Origin: an uncultured Lachnospiraceae bacterium
GTDB taxonomy: Bacteria; Bacillota; Clostridia; Lachnospirales; Lachnospiraceae
DNA length: 64,000 bases
Reading direction: 5' to 3'
Assembly (NCBI GenBank): GCA_946623875.1
Contig: CAMORO010000001.1
Location: 22,768 to 86,767 of the forward strand
Of this stretch, positions 16,473-24,856 are shown one piece after another (the first letter of the stretch is position 1; every line of letters starts with the position of its first letter). A model generated the notes under the pieces. That model worked only from the letters and a program-made list of their open reading frames with translations. It ran no database searches and was not told the DNA's origin. Made by a program: the position numbers and the translations under genes.

Positions 16473-17604
16473 CTATTGTCTCCGAAAGGTTTGTTTCCGA
16501 ACGTTTGATTATGTTCACATTGGGCTTGGTCACCGGATGCTTGGCCACAAATATCGTGCAGCAGTCTTCATACGGAAGGATCGAAGTTTCATACGTGTCG
16601 ATCTTTTCGGAAATCTTGATTATCTCATTCTTGTCAAAGCCTATAAGAGGCCGGAATACGGGCATCGTACACACTTCGTTTGTAGCAGCCAGTGACTGCA
16701 TGGTCTGAGATGCAACCTGTCCCAGGCTCTCTCCCGTTACAAGCGACAGGCATCCGTTCTCCTTAGCCAGATGCTCGGCGATCCGCATCATATAGCGCCG
16801 CATGATTATCGTCAACTCATCATGGGGGCATTTCTCGTATATTTCAAGTTGGATATCGGTAAAGTTGATCACATGAAGCCTGATAGATCCTGCGTACTTC
16901 GATATATACCTTGCAAGATCCACCACCTTTTGTTTCGCTCTTTCGCTCGTATATGGTGGCGCGTGGAAATAAACCGCTTCCAGCTTGACTCCTCTTTTTG
17001 CTATCATATATCCTGCAACAGGAGAGTCGATACCTCCGGACAGCAGAAGCATTGCCTTTCCGCCGGTTCCAACCGGCATTCCGCCCGGTCCCGGAATGAT
17101 CTTTGAATAAATGTATATCTTATCATCCCTTATCTCTATGGTAAGCAGGATATCCGGATCATGCACGTCAACCTTCATTTCGGGCCAGGCATCAAGTATC
17201 CTTGAGCCCATCTCCATGTTGACCTCCTGCGAATCCATGGGATAATTCTTGCGGGCACGGCGGCAGTTGACCTTGAATGTCCTGTTCTTATCGGGATATT
17301 CCTCGTCAATGTACTTTATTACATCCTCCGCCAGCCTGTCAAAGCCCTCATCCTCAACATGGACAACGGGACATATTCCCGTGATCCCGAACACACATGA
17401 CAGGGCGGATACGACCTCATCATAGTCATAGTCACTCAGACATTCGATATTGACACGTCCCTGTGTCTTGCCTACACTGAACTCTCCCTGTACCTTCTTC
17501 AGCGCGAAGTTTATCTGCCTTACAAGGGCATCCTCGAACATATACCTGTTCTTGCCCTTTATCGCAATTTCAGCATATTTAATAAGAAATGATGTGTAAT
17601 TCAT
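16420..17604 (-). CDS. thiI: tRNA 4-thiouridine synthase ThiI
   Basis: ThiI adenylates uridine 8 of tRNA and transfers sulfur to it. The 394-residue protein has an N-terminal ferredoxin-like/THUMP part (KYAEIAIKGKNRYMFE, then NCRRARKNYPMDS) and the PP-loop LLLSGGIDSPVAGYM at about residue 185. The conserved pair in YEDCCTIFVAKHP lies near the C-terminus. There is no rhodanese extension, as in Bacillus ThiI, which works with a dedicated cysteine desulfurase; that gene is immediately upstream. Very secure. Confidence 0.95.
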   Translation of the reverse strand: MNYTSFLIKYAEIAIKGKNRYMFEDALVRQINFALKKVQGEFSVGKTQGRVNIECLSDYDYDEVVSALSCVFGITGICPVVHVEDEGFDRLAEDVIKYIDEEYPDKNRTFKVNCRRARKNYPMDSQEVNMEMGSRILDAWPEMKVDVHDPDILLTIEIRDDKIYIYSKIIPGPGGMPVGTGGKAMLLLSGGIDSPVAGYMIAKRGVKLEAVYFHAPPYTSERAKQKVVDLARYISKYAGSIRLHVINFTDIQLEIYEKCPHDELTIIMRRYMMRIAEHLAKENGCLSLVTGESLGQVASQTMQSLAATNEVCTMPVFRPLIGFDKNEIIKISEKIDTYETSILPYEDCCTIFVAKHPVTKPNVNIIKRSETNLSETIDELFSKAVETDEVIVVS

Positions 17605-17666
17605 TTTACTCCTTTGCTCCTGACGTCATATCTCATCAATCTTTATGAACCCTTCGCCTTGCAGCA

Positions 17667-18827
17667 TCAGTGTCTTTTGAATTTCCTTAATACGGGAAGA
17701 AGCTCCCGCATCCCCGAAAGGGCCAGATCGATCTCCTCTTTCGTTGTCTCAACACTCATGCTGAACCTTATTGTGGAATCAAGCAATTCCTTCTTAACTC
17801 CTATCGCCTTAAGGGTTTCACTGATCGCAGGCTTATTGCTGGAACAGGCCGATCCCGAGGATACGTATACTCCCTTATCCTCAAGTGCATGAAGCATAAC
17901 CTCGGCACGGATCCCCTCAACCGATGCGCTTATTATGTGAGGCGCTGTTTCCCTTATATCATCTGCAAGTCCGTTAATGCTCACACCTTCAAGCCTGCCC
18001 AGTTCATCTGTAAAATATGACTTCAATCCGTACATCCTGTCTGTCTTCGCCTCAAAGCCATCATATAAAAGTTCCGCTGCCCTGGCCATTCCGGCTATTC
18101 CCGGGACATTCTCCGTTCCGGACCTTAAGCCCTTCTGCTGTCCGCCGCCGAACATGATCGGCTTTATCTTAACCTTATCTCCTACATACAGCAGACCAAC
18201 GCCCTTGGGACCGTGTATCTTATGTCCGCTGACAGACAACAGATCAATATGCTCCCTTACGGGACTGATCCTGACTTTCCCAAAGCCCTGAACCGCATCC
18301 ACATGGAACAGCGTATCCCTGTTATGTTCCTTTATTATCCTGCCAAGTCCGGCTATGGGCTGAAGTGAGCCAATCTCATTGTTAACATACATTACGGATA
18401 CAAGTATGGTATCATCCCTCAGAGCCTCCTTAAGGTCGTCCGGTCTGACACGGCCGGATCCATCCACATCAAGGTAGGTGACCTCAAAACCCTCATCTTC
18501 AAGATATTTACAGGGCTCAAGCACGGCCGGATGCTCGATCTTTGTTGTTATTATATGCTTACCTGTCCTCCGGCACGCCCGCGCGCAGCCGATCAGAGCC
18601 AGATTGTCCGACTCGGTTCCTCCCGAGGTAAACAGTATCTCCTTAGGCTTCACCTTCAATATGCCCGCAAATATATCCTTTGCATATCTTATATATTTCT
18701 CAGCCTCTACTCCTGCCATGTGCATGCTCGACGGATTACCGTAATGTTTATCCATGATCTCACACATGAACTCCCTTATTTCGTCAAAGCATCTGGTAGT
18801 CGCAGAGTTATCCAAATATGCTGTCAT
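17667..18827 (-). CDS. Cysteine desulfurase (NifS/IscS family), likely ThiI partner
   Basis: This PLP enzyme converts cysteine to alanine and carries persulfide sulfur. The 386-residue protein has YLDNSATTR at the start and FTSGGTESDNLAL. The PLP lysine is in SVSGHKIHGPKGVG (about residue 200) and the catalytic Cys in SSGSACSS. The gene precedes thiI by about 60 bp, as the nifZ-thiI pair does in B. subtilis. It is therefore probably the sulfur donor for s4U8 rather than a general Fe-S assembly enzyme. No IscU-like scaffold gene is nearby. Confidence 0.92.
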   Translation of the reverse strand: MTAYLDNSATTRCFDEIREFMCEIMDKHYGNPSSMHMAGVEAEKYIRYAKDIFAGILKVKPKEILFTSGGTESDNLALIGCARACRRTGKHIITTKIEHPAVLEPCKYLEDEGFEVTYLDVDGSGRVRPDDLKEALRDDTILVSVMYVNNEIGSLQPIAGLGRIIKEHNRDTLFHVDAVQGFGKVRISPVREHIDLLSVSGHKIHGPKGVGLLYVGDKVKIKPIMFGGGQQKGLRSGTENVPGIAGMARAAELLYDGFEAKTDRMYGLKSYFTDELGRLEGVSINGLADDIRETAPHIISASVEGIRAEVMLHALEDKGVYVSSGSACSSNKPAISETLKAIGVKKELLDSTIRFSMSVETTKEEIDLALSGMRELLPVLRKFKRH

Positions 18828-18878
18828 TATATAACTCCTGTATATCCGTTATTTCTCAGCCGGTAACTGCTCTCAAAA

Positions 18879-19622
18879 TCACTCAAGCGTATACACCAGC
18901 CACGACAATACTGTCATGCCGGCGGTCTCGGTGCGCAGGATGCGATGACCGAGCGTTATGGGTGTAAAGCCGCCGCTTAGGGCGATCTCATACTCGGATT
19001 CGTCGAAGCCGCCTTCCGGCCCGATAAAAACGGCGATATTCTCGCCGCTCTTAATTCCGGATAACACTTCTCTTGTCTTATCCATCGCATTCATATCACA
19101 CAGTTCATACGGCAGAAGCTTAACCTCCATATCCCTGCAGTACTCTACGGCCTCCGCAAAGCCCATAACAGGCTTAACCTGTGGTATGAAACGCCTTTTA
19201 CTCTGTTTGGCTGCTGCCTGTGCAATGCTTCCGAACCGCTGCAGCTTGGCTGCTTCCTTCTTCTTATCATATTTAACGACCGAGCGTTTCATGGAAACAG
19301 GGATCACCTCAAATACACCCAATTCAACGGCCTTCTGTATGATAAGTTCCATTTTATCACTCTTGGGAAGCCCCTGCAGCAGATATATCCTGCATGGAAG
19401 CTCTACATTGTCTTCCTTAATGAACCTTAGCTTAAGATGGACACGTTCCTCCCCGAAACCGGCAATCTCGCAGCGGTATTCCTTATCCTGACCCTCCGTA
19501 ACTACCGCCACCTCTTCGCCTATGCGCATCCTCAGCACATTCCTTATATGATTAAAGTCCTGTCCTTCTATATATATATCATGCCCGGAAATATTCCCGG
19601 GATCTACAAAAAACTGATACAT
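18879..19622 (-). CDS. rsmE: 16S rRNA m3U1498 methyltransferase RsmE
   Basis: This is a 247-residue SPOUT-family methyltransferase. The N-terminal PUA-like part includes MYQFFVDPGNI and HIRNVLRMRIGEEVAVV. The SPOUT knot motifs are LLQGLPKSDKMELIIQKAVELGV, FIGPEGGFDESE and LGHRILRTETA. It modifies the decoding region of the small subunit. It lies between the diguanylate cyclase gene (36-bp gap) and the cysteine desulfurase gene on the same strand. Very secure. Confidence 0.95.
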   Translation of the reverse strand: MYQFFVDPGNISGHDIYIEGQDFNHIRNVLRMRIGEEVAVVTEGQDKEYRCEIAGFGEERVHLKLRFIKEDNVELPCRIYLLQGLPKSDKMELIIQKAVELGVFEVIPVSMKRSVVKYDKKKEAAKLQRFGSIAQAAAKQSKRRFIPQVKPVMGFAEAVEYCRDMEVKLLPYELCDMNAMDKTREVLSGIKSGENIAVFIGPEGGFDESEYEIALSGGFTPITLGHRILRTETAGMTVLSWLVYTLE

Positions 19623-19658
19623 TAAGTCTCCTCAGATCCTCGAAGTCCCCTAAGCCGG

Positions 19659-21620
19659 TCAGCCTCTTCCGGCCTTCTTGATCTTCTTCTCGTTGTACAT
19701 CAGCTTGTCAGCCTCCTCCACATAATCATTAAGGGTAAGAGCACTGTCCGGATCGGTGATAACATATCCCGTGCTTATCCCCGGAACATCCGGCAGATTG
19801 TATTCTTTGGCCTTAACCGGAATGGTGTGCTGGATAACGTTAACCAGTTCATCCACTTCTTCTCTGACAGATACGGGAACGATAACAAGAAATTCATCCC
19901 CTCCGAACCTGACCGGTATGGCATCTTCGGATATACATTCCCTGATCGATGCCGACAGACAGCGTATAGCGTCGTCTCCACAGGCATGTCCGAAGGTATC
20001 ATTGAAATATTTCATCCTGTCCATATCAATGAACAGAACACCAAGGCGCTTACCCTCATCATGTGTTTTTTTGAATAGTCGTGACGCCATTTGATGATAA
20101 CCCAGTCTGTTGTAAAGGTTGGTTAGGTTGTCAACCATTGAAATACCGGATAACATCTGATTAACATATTCAAGCTTTTTACCCGCAAAGAAATTCCTGA
20201 GCGCCATCGTAACCGTATTCACGAAGGGTTCTATATTTTTCGTATGCAGGATCTCAAGGCAATCGCTTATTGCAACAAATCCTACGGTAGCATCCATGAA
20301 ATGAAGCGGGATAAACATATAATCCCTGCCTCTGCGCGTACTGTCAAAATAAGGGAAAAGGCCGGTTATCGTCTCATGGGGATAGGTCCCTCCGCTTCTT
20401 TTGTTCCATGCAAAAACAACTTCCATAACGTCAGGGTACCCGTCCACCTTAAGTGAAGAATTGTCAGTTCTGATATTTCCGTCTGTCTGATCGATATCAA
20501 TCTGGCTTCCGTAATCATAAAGATCCTTATCAAGCACTATCCACAGACCGTTGCACTTAAGATCCGGGATACACAGTTCTATCGACTTACACATATCTTC
20601 AATGGTATCGCAGTCCGGGAACTTGTACTGCATCATACATATCTGATCATTCACCTTTTGTGTATACATCTCATTACTCAGAGAAATTGCAACCCTTTTC
20701 TCAAGATCCTCCCTGGACGGCTTGGATTCACCTGTTGATTCCCTTTTTACCACACGGGTATCCATATATGTTACCTGCTCAACCTCTTCACCGTTCCACA
20801 GTCTCTTAAATATATTTAAACAGATATTTCCGACATTGAACTGGAACTGATCGATAGTTGTTATCGAGGGTGAAAAGTATGCGGAAATATTGAGATTGTC
20901 AAATCCCGTAACAAAAACATCTCCGGGGATCCTGATCCCATGTGAAGACGCAGCCTGAAATACTCCTACCGCTATGGGATCATTGGCACAGATGATAGCC
21001 TGAGGCAGCTTGCCTCTGTGCAAGGAAAACAGCTTTTCAAATCCGCGTATTCCGGTTTCAAGCCCGAAGCTCTCCGAAAACAGACACATTTCATCCGCCG
21101 GCAGATTGTTTGCCTTACAGTAATTCTTCAGGGCCATTGTTCTCATCTTGTTCTCGTAATTGTCCACCGGGCCCATGATAAACCAGAAATCCGTAAGATC
21201 AAGATCCTTATGAAGATATCTGATCATGGATGTCATTGCAACCTCGTTGTCTATCCCCACATAATAGAAGTCAGCGATACGGTTGGCGATTGAGATAACG
21301 GGCTTGCCCGATGCTGCCGCCGCACGGACAACATACGAAGCACCCCTGCCGCCGTACAGATTCTCACTCGTATTGGTAACGTTGTTGACATCCAGCACTA
21401 TACCGTCGTAATCACTGAAATCAGGAAGACGGAATATGTTGTATTCCCCCCGATTGTGCGAAGCCTCATATCCCGCAAAGCCGGCACTTCTGAATACATA
21501 CAGGTTTATGGGTTCACCGGATTTCCTGATCGCATCGCTAAAACCTGCCACCCTGTCATATGTGAAGCTTCGTCTGCAGTCGTTTATCATGAAAATGAGC
21601 TTCTTAATACCCTTCTCCAT
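19659..21620 (-). CDS. LacI-type sensor fused to GGDEF diguanylate cyclase
   Basis: The first 300 residues look like a LacI/GalR ligand-binding domain without its DNA-binding headpiece (ICANDPIAVGVFQAASSHG; PGDVFVTGFDNLNIS; PSITTIDQFQFNVG). A GAF-like middle part follows. The C-terminal GGDEF domain has an intact active site (RFGGDEFLVIVPVS) plus DNLTNLYNRLGY and FIDMDRMKYFND. No membrane helix is present, so the ligand is probably a cytoplasmic small molecule such as a sugar. It should synthesise c-di-GMP. No I-site RxxD is evident before GGDEF (the stretch reads SEDAIPVRFGGDEF). It has its own strong promoter. Confidence 0.9.
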   Translation of the reverse strand: MEKGIKKLIFMINDCRRSFTYDRVAGFSDAIRKSGEPINLYVFRSAGFAGYEASHNRGEYNIFRLPDFSDYDGIVLDVNNVTNTSENLYGGRGASYVVRAAAASGKPVISIANRIADFYYVGIDNEVAMTSMIRYLHKDLDLTDFWFIMGPVDNYENKMRTMALKNYCKANNLPADEMCLFSESFGLETGIRGFEKLFSLHRGKLPQAIICANDPIAVGVFQAASSHGIRIPGDVFVTGFDNLNISAYFSPSITTIDQFQFNVGNICLNIFKRLWNGEEVEQVTYMDTRVVKRESTGESKPSREDLEKRVAISLSNEMYTQKVNDQICMMQYKFPDCDTIEDMCKSIELCIPDLKCNGLWIVLDKDLYDYGSQIDIDQTDGNIRTDNSSLKVDGYPDVMEVVFAWNKRSGGTYPHETITGLFPYFDSTRRGRDYMFIPLHFMDATVGFVAISDCLEILHTKNIEPFVNTVTMALRNFFAGKKLEYVNQMLSGISMVDNLTNLYNRLGYHQMASRLFKKTHDEGKRLGVLFIDMDRMKYFNDTFGHACGDDAIRCLSASIRECISEDAIPVRFGGDEFLVIVPVSVREEVDELVNVIQHTIPVKAKEYNLPDVPGISTGYVITDPDSALTLNDYVEEADKLMYNEKKIKKAGRG

Positions 21621-21685
21621 TCTGCCCCACCTCTGTTAAATAATAATCTTAACTATTCAAAACAGCGCAAAATCAGCTATATTTT

Positions 21686-21714
21686 AGTATATACTCACTT
21701 TTTGCGTTTATCAA
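21686..21714 (-). promoter_or_regulatory. Sigma-A promoter for the sensor-GGDEF gene
   Basis: On the minus strand TTGATA (21714-21709) and TATACT (21691-21686) are 17 bases apart. The leader of roughly 60 bases ends in GAGGTGGGG just before the ATG at 21620. It is divergent from pflA. Confidence 0.72.
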
Positions 21715-21825
21715 GAATACCTGTCTAAAAAATGTGTTCCTCGCGCCGCGGTTATGTTATACTGTAAACAGCACAGGAATATGACACGCTTCGGTTAAAG
21801 AAGCATCGTAATAAAGGAGACGCCT

Positions 21826-22578
21826 ATGAACGGAAGAATTCATTCACTTGAATCATTTGGTACGGTAGACGGACCGGGTACACGGTTTGTTGTCTTTGTA
21901 CAGGGTTGTCCGATGAGATGCCTGTACTGCCACAATCCAGATACATGGTCAATGGTCGGCGGTACCGAGATGACTCCCGAGGATGTATATGCACAGTATA
22001 AAAGGAATGAGCCCTTTTACAAAACAGGAGGGATCACGGTTACGGGCGGCGAGCCTCTTATGCAGGTTGATTTTCTCATCGATCTTTTTACACTGGCCAA
22101 AAAGGACAATGTGCATACCTGTATCGATACGTCGGGTATAGCCTACAAACCGGGGAATACCGGATTTATCAAAAAGCTGGATAAGCTGATGGAGCTTACC
22201 AACCTTGTCATGCTCGATATCAAGCATATAGATCCCGAAAAGCACAAGGCGCTTACCTCACAGCCAAATGATGGGATCCTTGCCTTTGCCGAATACCTTG
22301 ATACAAAGGATGTCGACATCTGGATAAGACATGTTGTTGTACCCGGATATACCGATGATGACGAATATCTGTACAAGCTGGGATTCTTTATCGGAGGCCT
22401 TCACAACCTCAAGGCTCTGGATGTACTTCCCTATCATACAATGGGTGTTGTAAAGTACGAGAAGCTTGGTTACGAATATCCGTTAAAGGGTGTTCCGGCC
22501 ATGGATAAAGATGCTGTCATCAAGAAGAAGGAAGTAGTTCTTGACGGTATCAGGAAGAGAAGGGCATCCCTTAAGTGA
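21826..22578 (+). CDS. pflA: Pyruvate formate-lyase activating enzyme
   Basis: This radical-SAM enzyme generates the glycyl radical on pyruvate formate-lyase, central to anaerobic pyruvate use. The 250-residue protein has the cluster motif CPMRCLYCHNPDTW at about residues 28-41, preceded by FGTVDGPGTRFVVFVQG. It also has VTGGEPLMQ and VMLDIKHID. GGAG precedes the ATG. No pflB gene is in the window; the next gene is a ferredoxin, a plausible electron donor. A -10-like TATACT lies at 21758-21763 without a clear -35. Confidence 0.95.
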   Translation: MNGRIHSLESFGTVDGPGTRFVVFVQGCPMRCLYCHNPDTWSMVGGTEMTPEDVYAQYKRNEPFYKTGGITVTGGEPLMQVDFLIDLFTLAKKDNVHTCIDTSGIAYKPGNTGFIKKLDKLMELTNLVMLDIKHIDPEKHKALTSQPNDGILAFAEYLDTKDVDIWIRHVVVPGYTDDDEYLYKLGFFIGGLHNLKALDVLPYHTMGVVKYEKLGYEYPLKGVPAMDKDAVIKKKEVVLDGIRKRRASLK

Positions 22579-22584
22579 CCAATA

Positions 22585-22620
22585 TTAGTATGTACTAACC
22601 GCATAATGGTAATGTATAAT
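22585..22620 (+). promoter_or_regulatory. Possible ferredoxin promoter with palindromic operator
   Basis: TATAAT at 22615-22620 is a consensus -10. In the -35 region there is no good TTGACA; instead there is a palindrome TTAGTA (22585-22590) and TACTAA (22593-22598). This could be an operator or activator site. Ferredoxin starts 55 bases downstream. Confidence 0.4.
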
Positions 22621-22674
22621 ACAGATAGTTAAAAATTTAACATTCAGTATTTACATACAAAGGAGGATAATAAA

Positions 22675-22845
22675 ATGGCATATACAATAAGTGATGCTTG
22701 CATCAGTTGCGGAACATGTGAGGCTCAGTGCCCCGTAGGTGCTATCTCGGCAGGCGATGGCAAGTTCGAGATCGATGAAGACAAGTGCGTTAGCTGCGGT
22801 TCTTGCGCAGGTGCATGCCCTGTCGGAGCTATTGAGGCTGATTGA
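22675..22845 (+). CDS. 2[4Fe-4S] clostridial-type ferredoxin
   Basis: This is a 56-residue electron carrier with two complete cluster motifs, CISCGTCEAQCPVG and CVSCGSCAGACPVG, arranged with the internal symmetry typical of clostridial ferredoxins. The start has an ideal AAAGGAGG site. It follows pflA by 96 bases, on the same strand, with its own possible promoter. Its stop codon is only 3 bases from the start of the structured element at 22849. I translated it by hand and am confident. Confidence 0.95.
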   Translation: MAYTISDACISCGTCEAQCPVGAISAGDGKFEIDEDKCVSCGSCAGACPVGAIEAD

Positions 22846-22848
22846 TTA

Positions 22849-23038
22849 CCTCACACAGACTCAAAAGGTCATAAGGACTCCTCCCGTAAACGGGTCCCTC
22901 CTCATGACAAATACTCAAAACGCTTCGCGTTTTTCGTTGCGTGAGCTCGTCAAGCACTCGCTCACTTCACAGAAAATAAAAACCATCTCCTTCATGCAAG
23001 CATGGGAGATGGTTTTTATTTTCTGTGACTGTGTGAGG
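22849..23038. repeat. Structured intergenic element, copy 1
   Basis: The gap between the convergent ferredoxin and dnaB genes is filled by nested inverted repeats. The outer stem is CCTCACACAG at 22849-22858 with CTGTGTGAGG at 23029-23038. Stem A is 22917-22923 with 22927-22933, with a TTC loop. Stem B is GTGAGC 22941-22946 with GCTCAC 22960-22965. Stem C is a perfect 24-bp pairing of 22967-22990 with 23005-23028. Its 14-base loop holds ATGCAAGCATG (22994-23004). A second copy with the same plan lies at 30216-30358. It may act as a bidirectional terminator, a small mobile palindrome, or a structured RNA. Confidence 0.8.
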
Positions 23039-23045
23039 GTTTTCC

Positions 23046-24377
23046 TCACTGTTTCGACATGTTTGCGAAGCGGGTTGTCTTGGGCATCCATACCAGTTCG
23101 ACGGTTCCTATCGGGCCGTTCCTCTGCTTGGCTATTATCACTTCCGCTACTCCCTGCTTGGGAGATTCCTTGTTATAGTAATCATCTCTGTAGAGGAACA
23201 TCACTACATCCGCATCCTGCTCTATCGCCCCCGACTCTCTTAGATCGGACAGCATCGGACGGTGGTCCTCTCTTTTTTCCACCGCACGGGAAAGCTGAGA
23301 CAGCGCTACCACCGGAACATTCAGTTCCCTGGCAAGAGCCTTAAGTGAACGTGATATTTCCGATATTTCCTGCTGTCTGGAATCGGAGCGTCCGTTACCG
23401 CTCATTAGCTGCAGATAGTCGATTATCACTATTGAAAGTCCGTGCTCCTGACTGTATTTACGGCATTTGGACCTTAATTCACCTATACTTATACCCGGTG
23501 TATCATCTATTATCAGCTTGGATCTTGATATGATATCCGCACCCTCTATCAGATTCTCCCAGTCGGCATCGGCTAGCTCCCCTGTCCTTATCTTCTGAGC
23601 CTCAACATGTGATTCAAGAGAAAGCATTCGGTTGATCAACTGCTCCTTACTCATCTCCAGTGAGAAGATCGCGGCACAAAGTCCCGACTTGAAGCAGACA
23701 TGCTGGGCTACATTAAGTACGAATGCAGTCTTGCCCATCGACGGACGGGCTGCGATAAGTATAAGATCCGAAGGCTGCAGGCCTGCCAGCCTGTAATCAA
23801 GATCGGTAAACCCCGTTGCTATACCGGTTACATACCCCTGATTCCTGGAGATCACGCTTATATGCTCGAGAGCATCCACCACCACCTTGCGGATCGGCAC
23901 AAAATCGTCACCACCTCGCCTTGAGACTATGTTGAAGACCCTCTTCTCGGCATCCGCCAGGATATCGTCCGTTGATTCCTTGGGATTGTAGCAACGGTTG
24001 TTTATCTCATCGTTTAACTTGATAAGACGCCTCATGACAGCCTTGTCTGCGACTATCCTGATATATTCCCTGATATTGGCGGAGGTGTAGGTACTGTTTA
24101 CAATGTCCACCATATATTCCATATTGCTGATCGTCTCAGGCAGGTTCTTCTCAACCAGTCTGGCCTTTAGGGTAACAGGATCGACCGGCTTGCCTTCATT
24201 GTACAGCTCCACCATGGCCGCAAACAGTTCGCCGTACTGATCATGATAAAAATCATCCTTATTCAGCATTTCGGATGCCACAACAATGGCATCCTTATCC
24301 ATTAACATACTTCCTATGACCGACTGTTCAGCCTCTTTGTCATTGGGCAGTAATCTCTTTACAACCGCATCACTCAT
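23046..24377 (-). CDS. dnaB: Replicative DNA helicase DnaB (DnaC in Bacillus naming)
   Basis: This is a hexameric helicase at the replication fork. The 443-residue protein has the N-terminal DnaB domain (PNDKEAEQSVIGSMLMDKDA) and the RecA-like core with Walker A (AARPSMGKTAF, about residue 208). It also has FSLEMSKEQL, IIDYLQLM and SQLSRAVEKREDHRP. It follows rplI by about 30 bp in the gdpP-rplI-dnaB order found across Firmicutes. Very secure. Confidence 0.97.
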   Translation of the reverse strand: MSDAVVKRLLPNDKEAEQSVIGSMLMDKDAIVVASEMLNKDDFYHDQYGELFAAMVELYNEGKPVDPVTLKARLVEKNLPETISNMEYMVDIVNSTYTSANIREYIRIVADKAVMRRLIKLNDEINNRCYNPKESTDDILADAEKRVFNIVSRRGGDDFVPIRKVVVDALEHISVISRNQGYVTGIATGFTDLDYRLAGLQPSDLILIAARPSMGKTAFVLNVAQHVCFKSGLCAAIFSLEMSKEQLINRMLSLESHVEAQKIRTGELADADWENLIEGADIISRSKLIIDDTPGISIGELRSKCRKYSQEHGLSIVIIDYLQLMSGNGRSDSRQQEISEISRSLKALARELNVPVVALSQLSRAVEKREDHRPMLSDLRESGAIEQDADVVMFLYRDDYYNKESPKQGVAEVIIAKQRNGPIGTVELVWMPKTTRFANMSKQ

Positions 24378-24409
24378 CGGATGGCTCCTTTAACACTCAA
24401 ACAACTGCA

Positions 24410-24856
24410 CTAGGCCTCTTCAACCTTAACCTTAAGTGTTCCCGTCACCTTGGGATGCAGCTTCACCTTAACCTCATAGGTTCCAAGGCTCTTTATCGGA
24501 TCGTCGATCACTATCTTCTTCTTGTCAATATCAAGACCGTGCTGTTTCCCGGCTTCCTCGGCAATTTCCTTGCTGGATACGGAGCCGAAGGTCTTACCGC
24601 CTTCACCGGCTTTAAGCTTAACAACCACGGTTTTCTGTTCAAGCACTTCCGCAAGTGCCTTCGCATCTGCAAGGTTCTGAGCTGCCACCTTCTCATCATT
24701 GGCCTTCTTAAGCTTCAGATCATTGAGGTTCTTTCCGGTAGCCTCCACTCCCTTTTTCCTGGATAAAAGGAAATTCCTTGCATATCCGTCACTGACATCC
24801 ACAACATCGCCCTTCTTACCAAGGGACTTTACATCTTCCAACAGTATTACTTTCAT
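24410..24856 (-). CDS. rplI: 50S ribosomal protein L9
   Basis: This is a 148-residue protein, the usual length for L9. The N-terminal domain has the L9 signature [30 protein letters not shown], followed by the long connecting helix and a C-terminal rRNA-binding domain ([30 protein letters not shown]). Its start abuts the gdpP stop, indicating translational coupling. Confidence 0.97.
   Translation of the reverse strand: MKVILLEDVKSLGKKGDVVDVSDGYARNFLLSRKKGVEATGKNLNDLKLKKANDEKVAAQNLADAKALAEVLEQKTVVVKLKAGEGGKTFGSVSSKEIAEEAGKQHGLDIDKKKIVIDDPIKSLGTYEVKVKLHPKVTGTLKVKVEEA

Noticed and set aside
22739..23344. A 201-codon plus-strand frame across ferredoxin, the structured element and the dnaB 3' end
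   Set aside because: It is out of frame with ferredoxin, lies opposite dnaB, and its length comes from the repeat region. No ribosome binding site.
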